Origin: Paraphaeosphaeria minitans
Lineage: Eukaryota > Ascomycota > Dothideomycetes > Pleosporales > Didymosphaeriaceae
DNA: 64,000 nucleotides
Assembly: GCA_015832175.1 (NCBI GenBank)
Contig: WJXW01000002.1
Location: 3,472,001-3,536,000 of the forward strand
Direction: 5' to 3'
Position 1 is the first letter of the stretch, and each line of letters begins with the position of its first letter. The translations under genes and the position numbers were made by a program. A model generated the notes under the pieces. It saw only the letters and a program-made list of their open reading frames with translations. It did no database searches and was not told the origin of the DNA. Shown piece by piece: positions 45,030 through 56,631 of the stretch.

Positions 45030-45145
45030 TGCGTCTGTCTGCGTCTGTCTGCATCTGCCTCTGCCTCTGCATCTGCATCTGCATCTGCATCTGCATCTGC
45101 ATCTGCATCTGCATCTGCCTCTGCCTCTGCCTCTGCCTCTGCGCC
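45030..45145. repeat. GCATCT/GCCTCT hexanucleotide array
   Basis: A GTCTGC and GCCTCT start passes into nine or so perfect GCATCT units and then back to GCCTCT units. In frame the array would encode alternating Ala-Ser, but no gene surrounds it. Confidence 0.9.
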
Positions 45146-45524
45146 CAGGCCACTCGTCGCCCTCAACAGCAGCGAAAGCGCCGTGGCGAGCCCCAGGGTC
45201 GCAGCCTACCTGGACTACCCACACTACCTACCTTTACACCACCTACTACCTACACTACCTACACTACCCAGTCCATCCACCTAGGTAGGTAGGTACGTAG
45301 GTAGCTATCTAGAACCAGCCTGCTGCAGCAGCGCGCGTCGCCGCCGTGTGTGACGACTTGACTGCTGACGGGTCCATGCCTCCCATTGGCCGCTGCCCAC
45401 ACAGCCGCGGAGCCACGCAGCGCCCGTCTGCGTGTGGGTGGCATGAATCAGCCGTCTTTGTTGCTTTGTTGCTGCTGGCGCCGCCATGCTGTTTGCAGCC
45501 TAGCCCTCTGCAATCCCTCACCTT

Positions 45525-45600
45525 CGCCTCCCGCCTTCGCCTCCCGCCTTCGCCTTCCACCTTCGCCCTCGTCTTCGCCTTCGCCTTCGACTTGGCCTCC
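45525..45600. repeat. pyrimidine-rich CCTTCG/CCTCCC tract
   Basis: About 75 bases of CGCCTTC and CGCCTCC units, nearly all pyrimidine on the plus strand. A second field of CTCCACCCAAACC-type units follows at about 45880-45990, close to the kinase leader. Confidence 0.8.
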
Positions 45601-46294
45601 CCCCCTGCACGCCCACCACCCCATTGCAGCCGTGGGCCCACCGTCGCTAGTCGCACCCACGCCGTGGCCCTCGGCGCCCATCCTTCGCTGACCACGGTGG
45701 GCGGCCTGTCTGCCCTCCCGTCTTCGTCATAGCGCCCCTTGCTAGCCTGGAAGGCCCATCCTTCCCTATATTTACACAGTCCAGAAAACCGGGCCGCCCA
45801 TGGCCCAATAGCCTGCACGCGCCCAAAACACACGAGCCTTTATCACACTGGTGCCCACGACCGCATACATCATATCCCGCCTCACCCAAACCTCATATAC
45901 ATCCGCTCCACCCAAACCGCTTACACCCGCTCCACCCAGACCTCAAATTCGTCCACTCCACCCAAACCCTCATATACGTCCACTTCCACCCCGTATCAAG
46001 AGCACGCTCCTTAGTATCAACGTCTCGCCCGCCCTTCCTCTTTTCCGTCACTTCTCGACTCATCCCTTGTCCAACCGTCCCGCTCCACAACCACCGCCGC
46101 CTGTTCATGGGATTTCTGCCTTTGTAATCCGTTGCCGTCTCTCTCTCCACCCTTCCAGTAACGGGACCTCATCTGGACTCATCGACCCGGTCACAGTCAT
46201 AGCCAGTCCGCTCTATCCTCCCAGGAAGTACTTATCCCGTCCTTGAGGCCTTCAGTGGACCGTCGAGGACTCTACACAACCACCCTAACAGACC

Positions 46295-47634
46295 ATGTTG
46301 CCCACCCCCCCTGCATCTCCCACCCTCAATGGATTTTGCAACCCGGAAGACCGCTTAGGCCAGATCCTCGCCGGAAGACTCCAGTTGACTGGCATTCTTG
46401 GACTAGGTGCTTATGGAGTCGTCTACACCGCCGTGGACATCCAGACCAACACGCCCTATGCCGTCAAGGCTCTCAACAAGATTGGCTTGGAGCCCCGCCA
46501 ACGAAAGTTCCAGCAGAGGGAGATCCAGCTCCACCACCAGGCCAGTGCCCATCCCAATGTTGTCTCCTTGGTAAAGATCATGGACGCCCCCGACTGCACC
46601 TACGTTGTCATCGAGTACTGCCCTGAGGGCGACTTGTTCTCAAACATCACCGAGCAGGGAAAGTATGTTGGTAACGATGCACTTGCCAAGAGGGCCTTCC
46701 TCCAGATCTTGGATGCCGTGGAATACTGCCACTCCATTGGAATCTACCACAGGGACCTCAAGCCGGAGAATGTCTTGGTGACAGATAATGGAATGACCTG
46801 CAAGCTTGCCGATTTTGGACTGGCCACCAACGACCACATCACGTCTGATTTCGGATGCGGCTCGACCTTCTACATGTCGCCTGGTAAGACATACTCCTGT
46901 TCCGAGCTCAAGTCACGTGCTAATCCTCGGCAGAATGCCAGACGGCCGCTCCCAAGGCCTACTCCTGCTACGCATCAGCCCCTAACGATGTCTGGAGCCT
47001 CGGCGTGATCCTTGTCAACTTGACTTGCGGGCGCAACCCGTGGAAGCGCGCCTCGTACGAGGACAGCACTTTCCGTGCCTACATGAAGGACCCCAAGTTC
47101 CTGAGATCTATCCTGCCCATCTCCCCGGAACTGGACTCCATCATGAGGCGTATCTTTGAGTTCAACCCCGTCAAGAGGATTACTATCCCCGAGCTTCGCG
47201 AGTTGGTCATGCGATGCCCCAGGTTCACTGCCACCAAGTCAGCGGCTCCTACGCCCATGGCCTCCCCACCGTTTGCTCCCGTGGACTACCAGGAGGCTTC
47301 CTATTACCAGGCTGTACCGCATGCGGCTGCCCTCCCTGGACCCGTCTACTCCCCCTCCGGCTGGGAGCTACCCTCGCCCCAACACTCCATCTCCTCAGGA
47401 AGCTCCAACTCGGACAACGAATCTGTCTTCTCCTCTTGCTCGTCAGCCTCGTCAGCCTCGTCGACTTCCTCCTTTACCCACGTGCAACCGGTCCAGAAGC
47501 CGTCTGTGCGCCAATCTACGTACATTTCTCAGCCACCCGCCAGTGGATGGTTCCACCCCTTCTTCCAAGCAGCCAACCTGGTCAAGCATGTGTCGTTCCA
47601 GCCACCGATGATGGCTCCCGTACATGTTTACTAG
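46295..47634 (+). CDS. Ran1/Sks1-like serine/threonine protein kinase
   Basis: Two exons (46295-46883 and 46934-47634) around a 50-base intron encode 429 aa. All kinase marks are present: glycine loop GLGAYGVV at 36-43, ATP-binding Lys58 in YAVKAL, catalytic HRDLKPEN at 152-159, DFG at 173-175 and MSPE in place of APE after the activation loop. The intron falls exactly at that SPE. The short insert CYASAPNDVWSLGVILVNL and CGRNPW place it with the fungal Ran1/Pat1, Sks1 and Vhs1 group, which links nutrient state to growth, mating or filament formation. The C-terminal 140 residues are Ser/Pro-rich and disordered. It stands alone between two gene deserts and has an unusually pyrimidine-rich upstream region, which may be a long leader. 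Function is inferred from the family. Confidence 0.9.
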
Positions 47635-50259
47635 ACGGCCTCGCTTTCCCGTGGTCCCCACCTGGACTCGTTTGTTCACGATGTGTTCATATTTTCCTTG
47701 GATCTTAAAAGTCATGACGAGATGATCTTCTGCAGCGGCCATTACTATTGCACGGTTTCAGCGCGGATCAGGATTCGCGGCGTTTTTTTTCTTTCTTTCT
47801 TTTTTTCCCTTTCAAAATAGACATTCAGCATCAAACCCACCAGGCTCAGGATCTCCCTTTTTCATTTCCGGACCAGAAAGCCTCGGATTAGAGCTTGTAC
47901 TACGTTTTTAACTTGGGAGGCCGAAGCCTTGACGGCTTGTCTCCATGTGTGGATATGTGCACGATTCGGTCGTTGCATGAGAAAACGATTATTCGAAGCA
48001 GAGGGGGGCATTCTTGGTTGCATTTCGCGGAGTTGCTATTTCTACGATGGACTTTGACTACCTGGAAAGGTTGTTCAGTCGTTTACGATGACTTGTTCTT
48101 TCCCTTCATTCTTATCAAAGATACCAGAGCAGGTTAACACCTTTTGGCTCACACTGTACGGTAGTTGTCCTGAAATAATGGACGGAGACGGCTTGCCCAG
48201 CGGCAAGATCAACAACAAGAACAACAATAACAAGAAACGTAATGGCGATGCAACGAAACTGTTGCATCTGCCAAAGACCAACAGCCTCGTTCACGATGCT
48301 ATATTGGTGATGACGACCTCACTCCTGCTTGGACCTCACTACTGCTTGGTGATGACGACCTCATTACCGCAGATGCCCTGGATCAAGATCTCACCTGGTC
48401 CCGTTCCGCTCTGCCCGTCTTCGTACGAAAGAGTCCAGTCTGTGGCACAAGGCAGCGCACCACTGCACGATGCTTAGCCTTGTCTCGCGTCCTGGGCAAG
48501 AAGCAACCGTCTCCAAACGGCCGTCTGCCTTCGTCTGCCTTCGCCTACGTGAAGCAGCCAACCAGCATGCATGCATGCACCCCCACCCGCACAGCGTTGG
48601 GCGGAGGGTTGGGCCGGGGCGTACAGACTCCGCGCATGCGACGTTTGCGCACCACGATCCGCGAGCGAATGGCATGCGCTACGAGGCCCGAAGGGCTGCC
48701 AGAGCACAAAGGGGGAGGGTGTAGCGTGCGGCGGACTGATTTGACAGACACGTTTGGCTGCCGTGGGCAGGAGGGATTGAACCGGCCGCTGGGTCTGCAG
48801 TGTGCATCCGCCTTGCAGTGCAACTGCTAGACCGCACGCAGCTAGAGCCAGCCCGGCCTTTTCCTGTTGGCAAGACGGACGGCAAGATGGATGACGAGAG
48901 GCTCGATCGGGACGCCATGCAGATGAATGACGAGAGGCTCGATCGAGATGCCATGTCTTGCTGCGACTTTGGCATGCCGCTTGTGGGTTTTGGGGTGAGG
49001 CTGAGCGAGCCATGTTGTTGGAGTCGTTTGTTCATTAGTTAGGAGGGCCCAGCCAGCGCCAATGCTCCGAGAGGCTGCCCCCATGCGTTGGGAAGGACTG
49101 GCTGGCTTCCATGTAGTCTGGTCTAGTATCTAGTAGCTGCACGGCAATTGCAAGGGAAACTCTGCATCCTTCGAGATGAGATTGTTGTTGACATGGCCGT
49201 GATCCGTGACGAGCAATACGTAGCTATCGACCAGACCCAGCCACCGGCCGTCCCGCGTCTCAGCCATCCACTAGTCGACCTCTTGTGTCGCTCGGGGCTG
49301 ATTTTGCGTTCGACCGCAACGGCCCTTCAGCTCTTTGCCTTGCGGGGCGTCTCCGGAAATCACGATTGCGCCGTTTGTGTGTAGCAGCGAGCGTTTGGCG
49401 CCGTCCCTGACGAGGCCATGGCTGCCGAAGAAGCATGCGATGCTCGCTCACCGGGCGAATGGGAGTGCGAGCACCTCCCCGTACGCCGTGCAACAATCTT
49501 CGCTGGAGGCGCAGCCTCGACGACATGGCCTGCAGCCCATCATCTCGGCCAAGCACCCGTGGCAAGCATCGCAGCCTGCTTCTTCACCACCTCGACAATC
49601 TCTCCCCAACCGTCTCCGGTCACGTCGCAGCCGCTACGCCGCCGCGGGATTCTAAACTCGACTCGCGCCTGATTGAGAAGCTTTCTGGGGCGCTCGGGCA
49701 TCCGCAAGTGGCGACGTCTGAAATGGTAGCCGTTACCTGGTTTCGCCCTGCACCGAATATATTGCCCATGTCCCAGGATCCGTCTTCATTCGCCCGCCGC
49801 TGCAAGGTCGTGAGCTGGCCGCTGTAGAGTCCGTATACTTCTGCATTGGTGCGGCGTAGGGCAATATCCGTGACCATCCCACGCGGACTCCATCCCAACG
49901 CTGCATTGTCCTCATGGGGAAGCTACGGAAACCCTTGGAGCCTCTTCGAAGAATTTTTTTTTTCTGCTTCTGAGCTGTTCGCGACAGGAGAAGCCGTGTG
50001 CAGGTTCATGCCATCATCCGCCATGCCATATTTTCCGACGGGGGGGGGTGGGGGGGCTGCAGCCCGTCGACGTCTTCAGTCAGTCCCGCCACACTTTCTT
50101 ATGCGTACTGCTGAGCCTGCCTATACGACATGTCATTAGGCACTGTCGGAGCATCTACATTGGAGCACATGCTCACGCGCAGGCCCTTCAACGGGAGAGG
50201 CAGCAAGCGCATAGCCGACCAGGGGAGACGCCTCGAGACATGCACTGTGGCTGTCTGTT

Positions 50260-50317
50260 CTACGACAGACGACACAACCCTCTGGCTGCCTAATCTACGA
50301 CAGACGACACAACCCTC
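50260..50317. repeat. 23-base direct duplication
   Basis: CTACGACAGACGACACAACC followed by CTC occurs at 50260-50282 and 50295-50317, with a 35-base period and a 12-base spacer. Confidence 0.85.
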
Positions 50318-53089
50318 CGTAGCTGTTGTCTGCATCACCACATCAAGGTGTGGCTGTACTTTGCCGGGGTGCATGATTCTTTTCTCCCTGATTCACATGC
50401 CGCTTCTTTGCCGATGGATATTTGCTTGTCAAAGTCCCGGGTGAAGCCTAACGAAGGCTTGTTGCAGCCGGGCACATTGCCTGTGAACCCGAGCTGGTGT
50501 GGCGCATGCAGAGCGCCCAGCTCGCATGTTCCTTCTCTGCTCGTATCTATCGGATGGGTAATTCAGAGCTCAGAGCCAAGCCTCGATGCGTGCACTGCAG
50601 CCACACGACGGTAAGAACCAAGGCTCAGCCATCGAACCACAATTTCAGACGGCGAGACGCGTTCCAAGCCGACTTCTTCTGCACATGTGTTGGCTTGTGC
50701 AGTTGCCTTCTGCATTCACCATCGCCAGCGTCCCCGTCCCCGTCCTCGCGCTCGAGAGCGGACCGAAACCACCACCGTGACACCGAGGTGTTGGGCTTGA
50801 GTGTCGGCTGGTTGCACGGCTCGATTCACGCGTCGCACGTCTGCTTGTTCGCAGAACATGGCACGATTCATCGGGTCGTTGCACTCCCCCTCTGTCTCTC
50901 TCTCTCTCTCTCTCCCTGTTCGCGCCTTCCCCACGATGAGCCAACCTCCCCGCCTCAGGGTTCGTCGGCTGCAGCTGTTGACCCGAGTAGCACTGCGGCA
51001 TCTCCAATTTTGGTCCTCCACAGCAAGCAGCCGTGTACTATTGCCAGCCTCCTGTGTTACGTTGCCCCAGTTTGCTTCTCACCCTTACCTCCCCACGAGG
51101 TACCGACTGTCAGCCCCAGCGGCTACCCGTCTCTGCAATCGACCCGAGGATGCAATTGACTGGTTCCGGGCGATGTGGCTCTCCGAGAGGAGCCCTCATC
51201 TTCGAGACGCTACGTTCCGCGATCAAGTCGGGACGGTTGTGTGAGAGTCAGCGAGCACATGTCAAACAGTGTCTGAGGGTGCAATGTTTCAACGTTGCGG
51301 GTGAGCCCTCTTTTTCCAGTAAATTTCCTCCAAAGGCGCACCAACGTGGTCCCTCTGGTTTCGTGGTCCAAAGCAAAGACAGGTCTGAGTTCTAGCGCTT
51401 CATCTGACCGAGATGCTCCAAGGAACGGTGCATCCTTTTTGAAACGCAACTGTACACAAGGCCTGTCATGTAACGGCGGTTAGGTACGCAGAGGTGCAGG
51501 ATCTCAAGCAGCAGTCGTGGTGGCACGTGGTCCAACGACTCCTCATCCAGAAGCAGTCGAGTTGGTATGACTCCAAGTGTTAGCGACGTTCACGCAACCT
51601 TCCTCACCGGCCCCTGCTATCCCTTTCTTCCTCACTTTCTCATTGTTCTCCCAGGCGCTGAGGCTAACGCTAGCCATCTTGTGTCTGTCACACCTCACCA
51701 CCGAACGGCTCCTCGGTACCTAGGCAACAGCCTCCGTTCCATGTTACTTCCCGGGCCGAATGGGGCCCCCGAAAGCAAACCGAGATGTGGAGCAACAAGA
51801 ACCATGACCTGCTTGTGGGCCAAACTTTGGCTCGAGCCTGCAGCTGAGCAGATTTGGAACTCGGGACAGCTAATGCTTGCAAGCGCTTCAGCATCCAACC
51901 GAACACATGGGAGGCTATGTTGTTCTGCTACTTTGGGATTTGTGGAACGCAACATGTGTGTGTGGACTGCGATAAAAGAAGGGCGGGTTCTGACGCTGTA
52001 ACATCGTAGAGTTTTCGTGCTGGGCATAGCCTCTACGACTGCCACACAGCTAGAGATGCGGCGTCCAACTCTACTCTAGATTCAACACTACCTTCAGATC
52101 TTACCTAGGGTGAATCAAGACGCGTCTGTTGTGCAACTTCTGCGGCAGATGTGCCTATATCCTCCCCTTACCGAGCGAAGCACCAATCCTCCCATTCCGA
52201 TCCTTGTCGAGAATCGCAAAAGCTTCTATCCCGCAGGCATTCCCTGGACCCACATCCGCGCATCGGAGATTTTGAGACCTATCAATACTCTCTGCCGCCT
52301 CACGTCGCAACAATGCTGTGCCAACGCATCGCGTGTGTCACGACATGGACGTTCTCTGTCCCCGCATTAACACCATTGCCACGAGGTAGCTACCTAGCGC
52401 AAGCACTGTTTGTCTCCACCGAATCCGTTCTGCAGGCCGTTCTCGTTGCGCCGTTCGAGGCCCGCGGACGCGTACCTATCGTCAGTGAGCGTGTCGGGAT
52501 GATACCTAGCTCGAAGACAGCGCTGAGCTCTGTGCAACGAGCGAAAACATTACCTAGGTATTTGCCACTGCTCACCGCCATCCCGAAAACTAAAGTGCCG
52601 TTTGTAATCCCGTTGCACACATGGCGTGAATGCAGACTCGAAGCTATGGAGAGGTCAATTGACCCTCCCTCCCTCCCTCCTCACTTCGCAGTTCTGGTTT
52701 GGACTGCTCTCGCTCAGGCATTACCGCGTGTATTGTACTCGTAGTAGCAATTGGAATGATTCAACGACGCGCGCTAGATGGCCATGGGTAAACGAGACGT
52801 CGAGCCCCCCACGAGCGATGTCTGCCCGATTCTGGCTTCCTCATGCGTCGTGGAGTGGATGTATCGGCTCAGTCGAGATGCTAATGAGCCGCAAGTCGAC
52901 CGTGATGTCTCGCAATAGGTAGATGTACCTACACACAACACATCGGCAGTCGAAAAACGGACGCTTTGTTGCGACAGCTTCGATTTGCATTTCGCAGAGG
53001 AAGAACAATGGGTAATGCCCCTTTAATTCGGCAGTGTCGTAGCAGGAGATGGTTGACTGCACTGAAAGCTGCTGCTCTCGGGGCGGTTG

Positions 53090-53376
53090 GTTTTGGGGTT
53101 GGCGATGTATTTGCATGGATGGAAATTGCAGTATGTTCGTTCGAAACTGTTCGTGTTACTATAGGTACTAGTGCGGTCAACCGGAGCAGACCTACAACCG
53201 CCACGCTAACACTATGATCAGTCCTTAGACATTCGTTTTGAGGTTAGCGATGTATCTATGTCGATGAATTTGCAGTGTGTTCGTTCGAGACTGCCCATAT
53301 CACCAGTGCGGTCAACTAGTCTAGAGCATACCTACAACCACCACGCCAACACTATGATCGATCCTCACAAATTTCG
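53090..53376. repeat. imperfect tandem duplication of about 145 bases
   Basis: The second copy begins near 53235. Shared lines are GTTTTGnGGTTnGCGATGTAT, TTCGTTCGA, AGTGCGGTCAAC, CCTACAACC and CAACACTATGATC in the same order; the first copy carries a small insert with AGGTACTA. Many differences are C/T or G/A changes. Confidence 0.8.
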
Positions 53377-53805
53377 TTCCTGGTCGTGAATGATCTGTTA
53401 ATCTAGCCGCGTCGTCGCGCGTACACAATCGTTCGTTTTTGCCGTATGCATTGCTTTGTTCCTCTGAAGATGGCGAGCAATCGACTGCGTCTCGCCTTTG
53501 TCACAGGGAGGCCTACTGTGAAAGAAGGATGTATTACATGAAGAGAATTCCACACGTAGGCATTGTCGGCACAGTCGCTTCCGTGAAGTTGGATGTGAAC
53601 GACAGAAGGAAGCTGCGATCGGGAACAACGTCCACCACGCCATTGACCTCGATGGCTCCTTCCGCTGGACACTGAGCATGCTTACCGCTACAATCGCATT
53701 CTCCAACAACGAATCCGCCCGTGCCCTCACTACGGCTGTTGTTCTATCAACAACAGGGCCGCTTTGGTTCCAGCATATTCCTATGCAGACCGATGATCGC
53801 TCACC

Positions 53806-55622
53806 ATGGACACACATTCTTCCAGACCATGGCCACTCCCAGACTCCCCAGTCGCCGACTTCCCAACTGTGCCGCAGCGCGTATCGTGGCCTCGCTCATC
53901 GAAGAGCTCTAGGGACAGCGAAGGCGCACAGTACCGCGACGAATTCCGCCGACTATATGATAGCACGTCTGAAGATGTATATCGCTCGCCCATACCCATG
54001 CCCGAGATCGAGATCGAGATCGCGACACCAGGGCCAACGCACAGTAGCTCTCATGTGGAAGAAGCGCCTGTCTCGGAGGAACAGAGTGTCTCACAAGAAT
54101 CGAAGCCCCCAGAACAAGCGACCGAGATGCGCATCCCGCCTGATCCAAATCTCGTTGAATGGGAGGGTGTTTATGATCCTGACCATCCGGGAAACTGGCC
54201 AAGCTGGAAGAAGACCGTCAACATCACCATCATCCTGATGATGTGTGTGACTCAGTGAGTACAAGTTCAAATACCGTGGGAATTCAATCACGTTGACGAT
54301 CGGCAGTGCATTCGCAACCACCGCTCTCATACCTGCTATTGGAAGGATCCAGGAAGAATTCGGGTCGAATGATGTCTACCTGTCAGCGTTGGTTGTCTCC
54401 GCCTACGTCCTTGGCTTCACGGCAGGACCCTTGCTGGTTGTTCCGCTTGCGGAAGACTTTGGTCGCGTTGTTATGTATCATTTCTACAACATCCTCTTCA
54501 TTAGTTTCACCTGCTGGTGTGCGAAAACTAAGAACATGGGCATGCTAGCGCTAGCACGTTTCCTTGCGGGCTGTGGAGGTGCTGTTACCCAGTGTCTCGC
54601 AGCTCGCAGCATCAGCGACTTGGTCCAGGGTGGCGTGGGCCGCCTCCTTATAATATTTGTGGCGCTGGCATTTTACCTCACTCCAGCCATCAGTCCATTT
54701 GTTGGGAGTCGCATCTATTTCAACTGGGGCTGGCCATGGATCTTCTGGGTTACAGCAATGATGGGTGGCTTTTGCACCCTCATCGGCGTTGCGCTATCCG
54801 AAACCCACGAACCGATACTCCTACGCAGAAAGGCCTCCATCAGGATACAACGTACTCACAATCTAAGGCTGTACACATCCTATGATCTCGGTGAACACCC
54901 AGGTCAAATCGTTAGTACCCGCTTCAAGCGCTCTTTTCTCCAACCATTGCGCATACTCCTTTCACCATCGTTCTTCCTTACTTCCTTCATACCTGCTGCA
55001 GGCTACGCAATCTTGTACATGGTTTACATCACTCTGCCACAGGCTTTTCTTTCCGTCTATATCTGGCCGTCAAAGAATCTTGGCCTCGCCTACTTTGGAG
55101 TTGCCGTGGGCATTATCATCGCCATCGCCACGGGAGCTGCAACGAGTGAAAAACATGCAACGCTGCGGGCCAGGAAGAATGACTCGAGAGCGGAAAATAG
55201 ACTGGTTTCACTCTTATGTCTCTGGCCATTCACAGGCCTAGGGCTCTGCCTATATGGCTACTTCTTGCATCAGAAGATGCACTGGGCGGGCCCGGTAGTC
55301 AGTCTGGGATTTGTTGGTGCTGGCGTCATGTTCGCCATCGTATGTCACAATCTTCACACAGCCTCTCTCGCCTGCTGACAGCGTATAGCAACTCAACGGT
55401 TTTTACCTTATTGACGCGTTTCCCACAAGGTTTATCTCTGCGACGAATGCAAGCATACTTCTGCAATCGCTATTGGGGGGCGCCCTCCCATTATTCTCAT
55501 ACAAACTGTACGATTATGCTGGTCCACCGGATATATTCTATCTTCTGGGAGGCATTGCGTTATTTTTAACTATTGTGCTGGGTGTTTTCTTTTCACTGAG
55601 AAGAGGAGAGAGGCAGGCGTGA
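53806..55622 (+). CDS. MFS transporter (DHA1-like drug/polyamine type)
   Basis: Three exons (53806-54254, 54307-55339 and 55389-55622) encode 571 aa; introns of 52 and 49 bases keep frame. The final exon (77 codons plus stop) is easily missed: it adds QLNGFYLIDAFPTRFISATN and the last two membrane segments. A long hydrophilic N-terminus with an EIEIEIA run from GAGATC repeats leads to the family entry line GVYDPDHPGNWPSWKK, then twelve membrane segments. LALARFLAGCGGA corresponds to the motif in helix 4-5, and GWPWIFWVTAMMGG follows helix 6. This fits the plasma-membrane H+ antiporter group that includes fungal Flu1/Tpo-like exporters. The substrate is unknown. It starts just after the 145-base duplication. 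Confidence 0.87.
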
Positions 55623-55930
55623 GATATAAATTCCTGCGTGGATGTAACGCGCTTGCAGTACTCGTCTCACCTTCACTTCCCTCGTAATCATAATGTTTGC
55701 TATTGTTCACTTATTGACCATCCTCTGCGCATTCTTGTTATTGTGACAACATGCTGAGACGGATTCACTTATTGTCTTCTCAGCAAAATATCGTTTTCAC
55801 TGCGCTGGTAGGATATAAATTTGAGCTCCCAAGCACGTTTCTTCCTTTGCTCATCCAATCCAGCCACCTCATTGCACATCGCAGCATCAAATCTTTCTTC
55901 AGCTACCGAATACTTCACACTTGAGACACC
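55623..55930. promoter_or_regulatory. promoter region of small membrane protein gene
   Basis: A 308-base gap with a TATA element at 55814-55819 and a C/T-rich stretch after it. No other structure was seen. Confidence 0.5.
55814..55819 (+). promoter_or_regulatory. TATA-like element
   Basis: TATAAA in GGATATAAATTTG, 112 bases upstream of the ATG at 55931 and in the right orientation. Confidence 0.5.
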
Positions 55931-56413
55931 ATGTTGTCCATTCTCACTTCCATCATCATCATCATCATCGCCTTCCTTGCTGTCTGCACGCTGGCGTGGG
56001 ACGAGCACATCTACTACCCACCTTTCCTTGGACCGGTCCTCGACCTCATCTTCGACCGCGATCCCTACGACCCCTTCGTCTCCGGGTCCGGCTATACTCT
56101 CTTCATCGATGACCACTGGAACGTGATCGCCGCCTTCTTCAAGTGCATCATCAATATGTTCTGGAGCCTCGTGCTCCTCGTTTCGCTACAACCTCTCATC
56201 GTCCTCGCACATCTGGTCCGCGAAGCCGCCATCCACGCCCTTACCAACGAAGCTGCACTCGCAGAATTGAAGGCTCCGCGGACGACTCTGCAACCAACTT
56301 CCGACACACGCTACATGACCCTCGGCGGAGACGGAACGGTGATCTGGATTTGTGGAGTGGGCGGGGGATTCGAAGACGTGATCGGCGGGGATATCGAGGG
56401 GGCTATCGCCTGA
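55931..56413 (+). CDS. small membrane protein of unknown function
   Basis: Single-exon ORF of 160 codons. It opens with a very hydrophobic segment containing an Ile run encoded by ATC repeats (MLSILTSIIIIIIAFLAV), either a signal peptide or an anchor. An acidic, aromatic middle follows (YYPPFLGPVLDLIFDRDPYD), then a second hydrophobic helix (MFWSLVLLVSLQPLIVLAHL) and a Gly-rich tail ending GGDIEGAIA. A TATA box lies at the expected distance and codon use looks like the neighbours. I do not recognise the family. A lineage-specific protein is likely. The repeat-coded Ile run means its length could vary between strains. Confidence 0.6.
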   Translation: MLSILTSIIIIIIAFLAVCTLAWDEHIYYPPFLGPVLDLIFDRDPYDPFVSGSGYTLFIDDHWNVIAAFFKCIINMFWSLVLLVSLQPLIVLAHLVREAAIHALTNEAALAELKAPRTTLQPTSDTRYMTLGGDGTVIWICGVGGGFEDVIGGDIEGAIA

Positions 56414-56631
56414 CGTTACAGGCGCATGGGCAGGAGGCAGTTTGTTTGAGCCTTTTTTTTTTGTTCTTGGCCCGAGTTTGGTGTTTGGGCCATTCACTGC
56501 GGCAGTGGGTTTGTGATTGGTGCCTGGGCAACGCATTCATGGTATATATATATTCCGTATCGGTGCGCGCTGGTCGCGTATCCGCTCTACGCACCACTTC
56601 AATTCCGACTTCTTTCTCTGTGTCTGCTGCA

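Larger units (their letters stand above)
38806..46294. other. 7.5-kb gene desert rich in simple repeats
   Basis: No ORF here shows family motifs, a signal peptide or consistent splicing. Long frames (for example 43948-44916 plus) exist only because GC-rich repeats lack stop codons. The interval holds a TA array, a long GGTA array, several 6-12 base arrays and pyrimidine-rich tracts, listed separately. The sequence is not AT-rich, so it does not look like a classic repeat-induced-point-mutation desert. The last 400 bases are the promoter and leader of the kinase gene. Confidence 0.5.
47635..53805. other. 6.2-kb gene desert
   Basis: I found no convincing protein gene on either strand. The longest frames (50497-51159 plus, 52151-52744 plus and several near 48.5-49.0 kb) have no motif, hydrophobic pattern or splice logic. 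Simple tracts include a CT run at about 50895-50915, a G run at 50040-50057 and a CCCT run at 52661-52681. Two short duplications are listed separately. The first few hundred bases are the kinase 3' region, the last few hundred the MFS promoter. Confidence 0.45.

Noticed and set aside
50497..51159. 220-codon ORF in the second desert
   Set aside because: Ser/Pro/Leu-rich with Cys scattered at random and a CT microsatellite inside. No secretion signal or domain.
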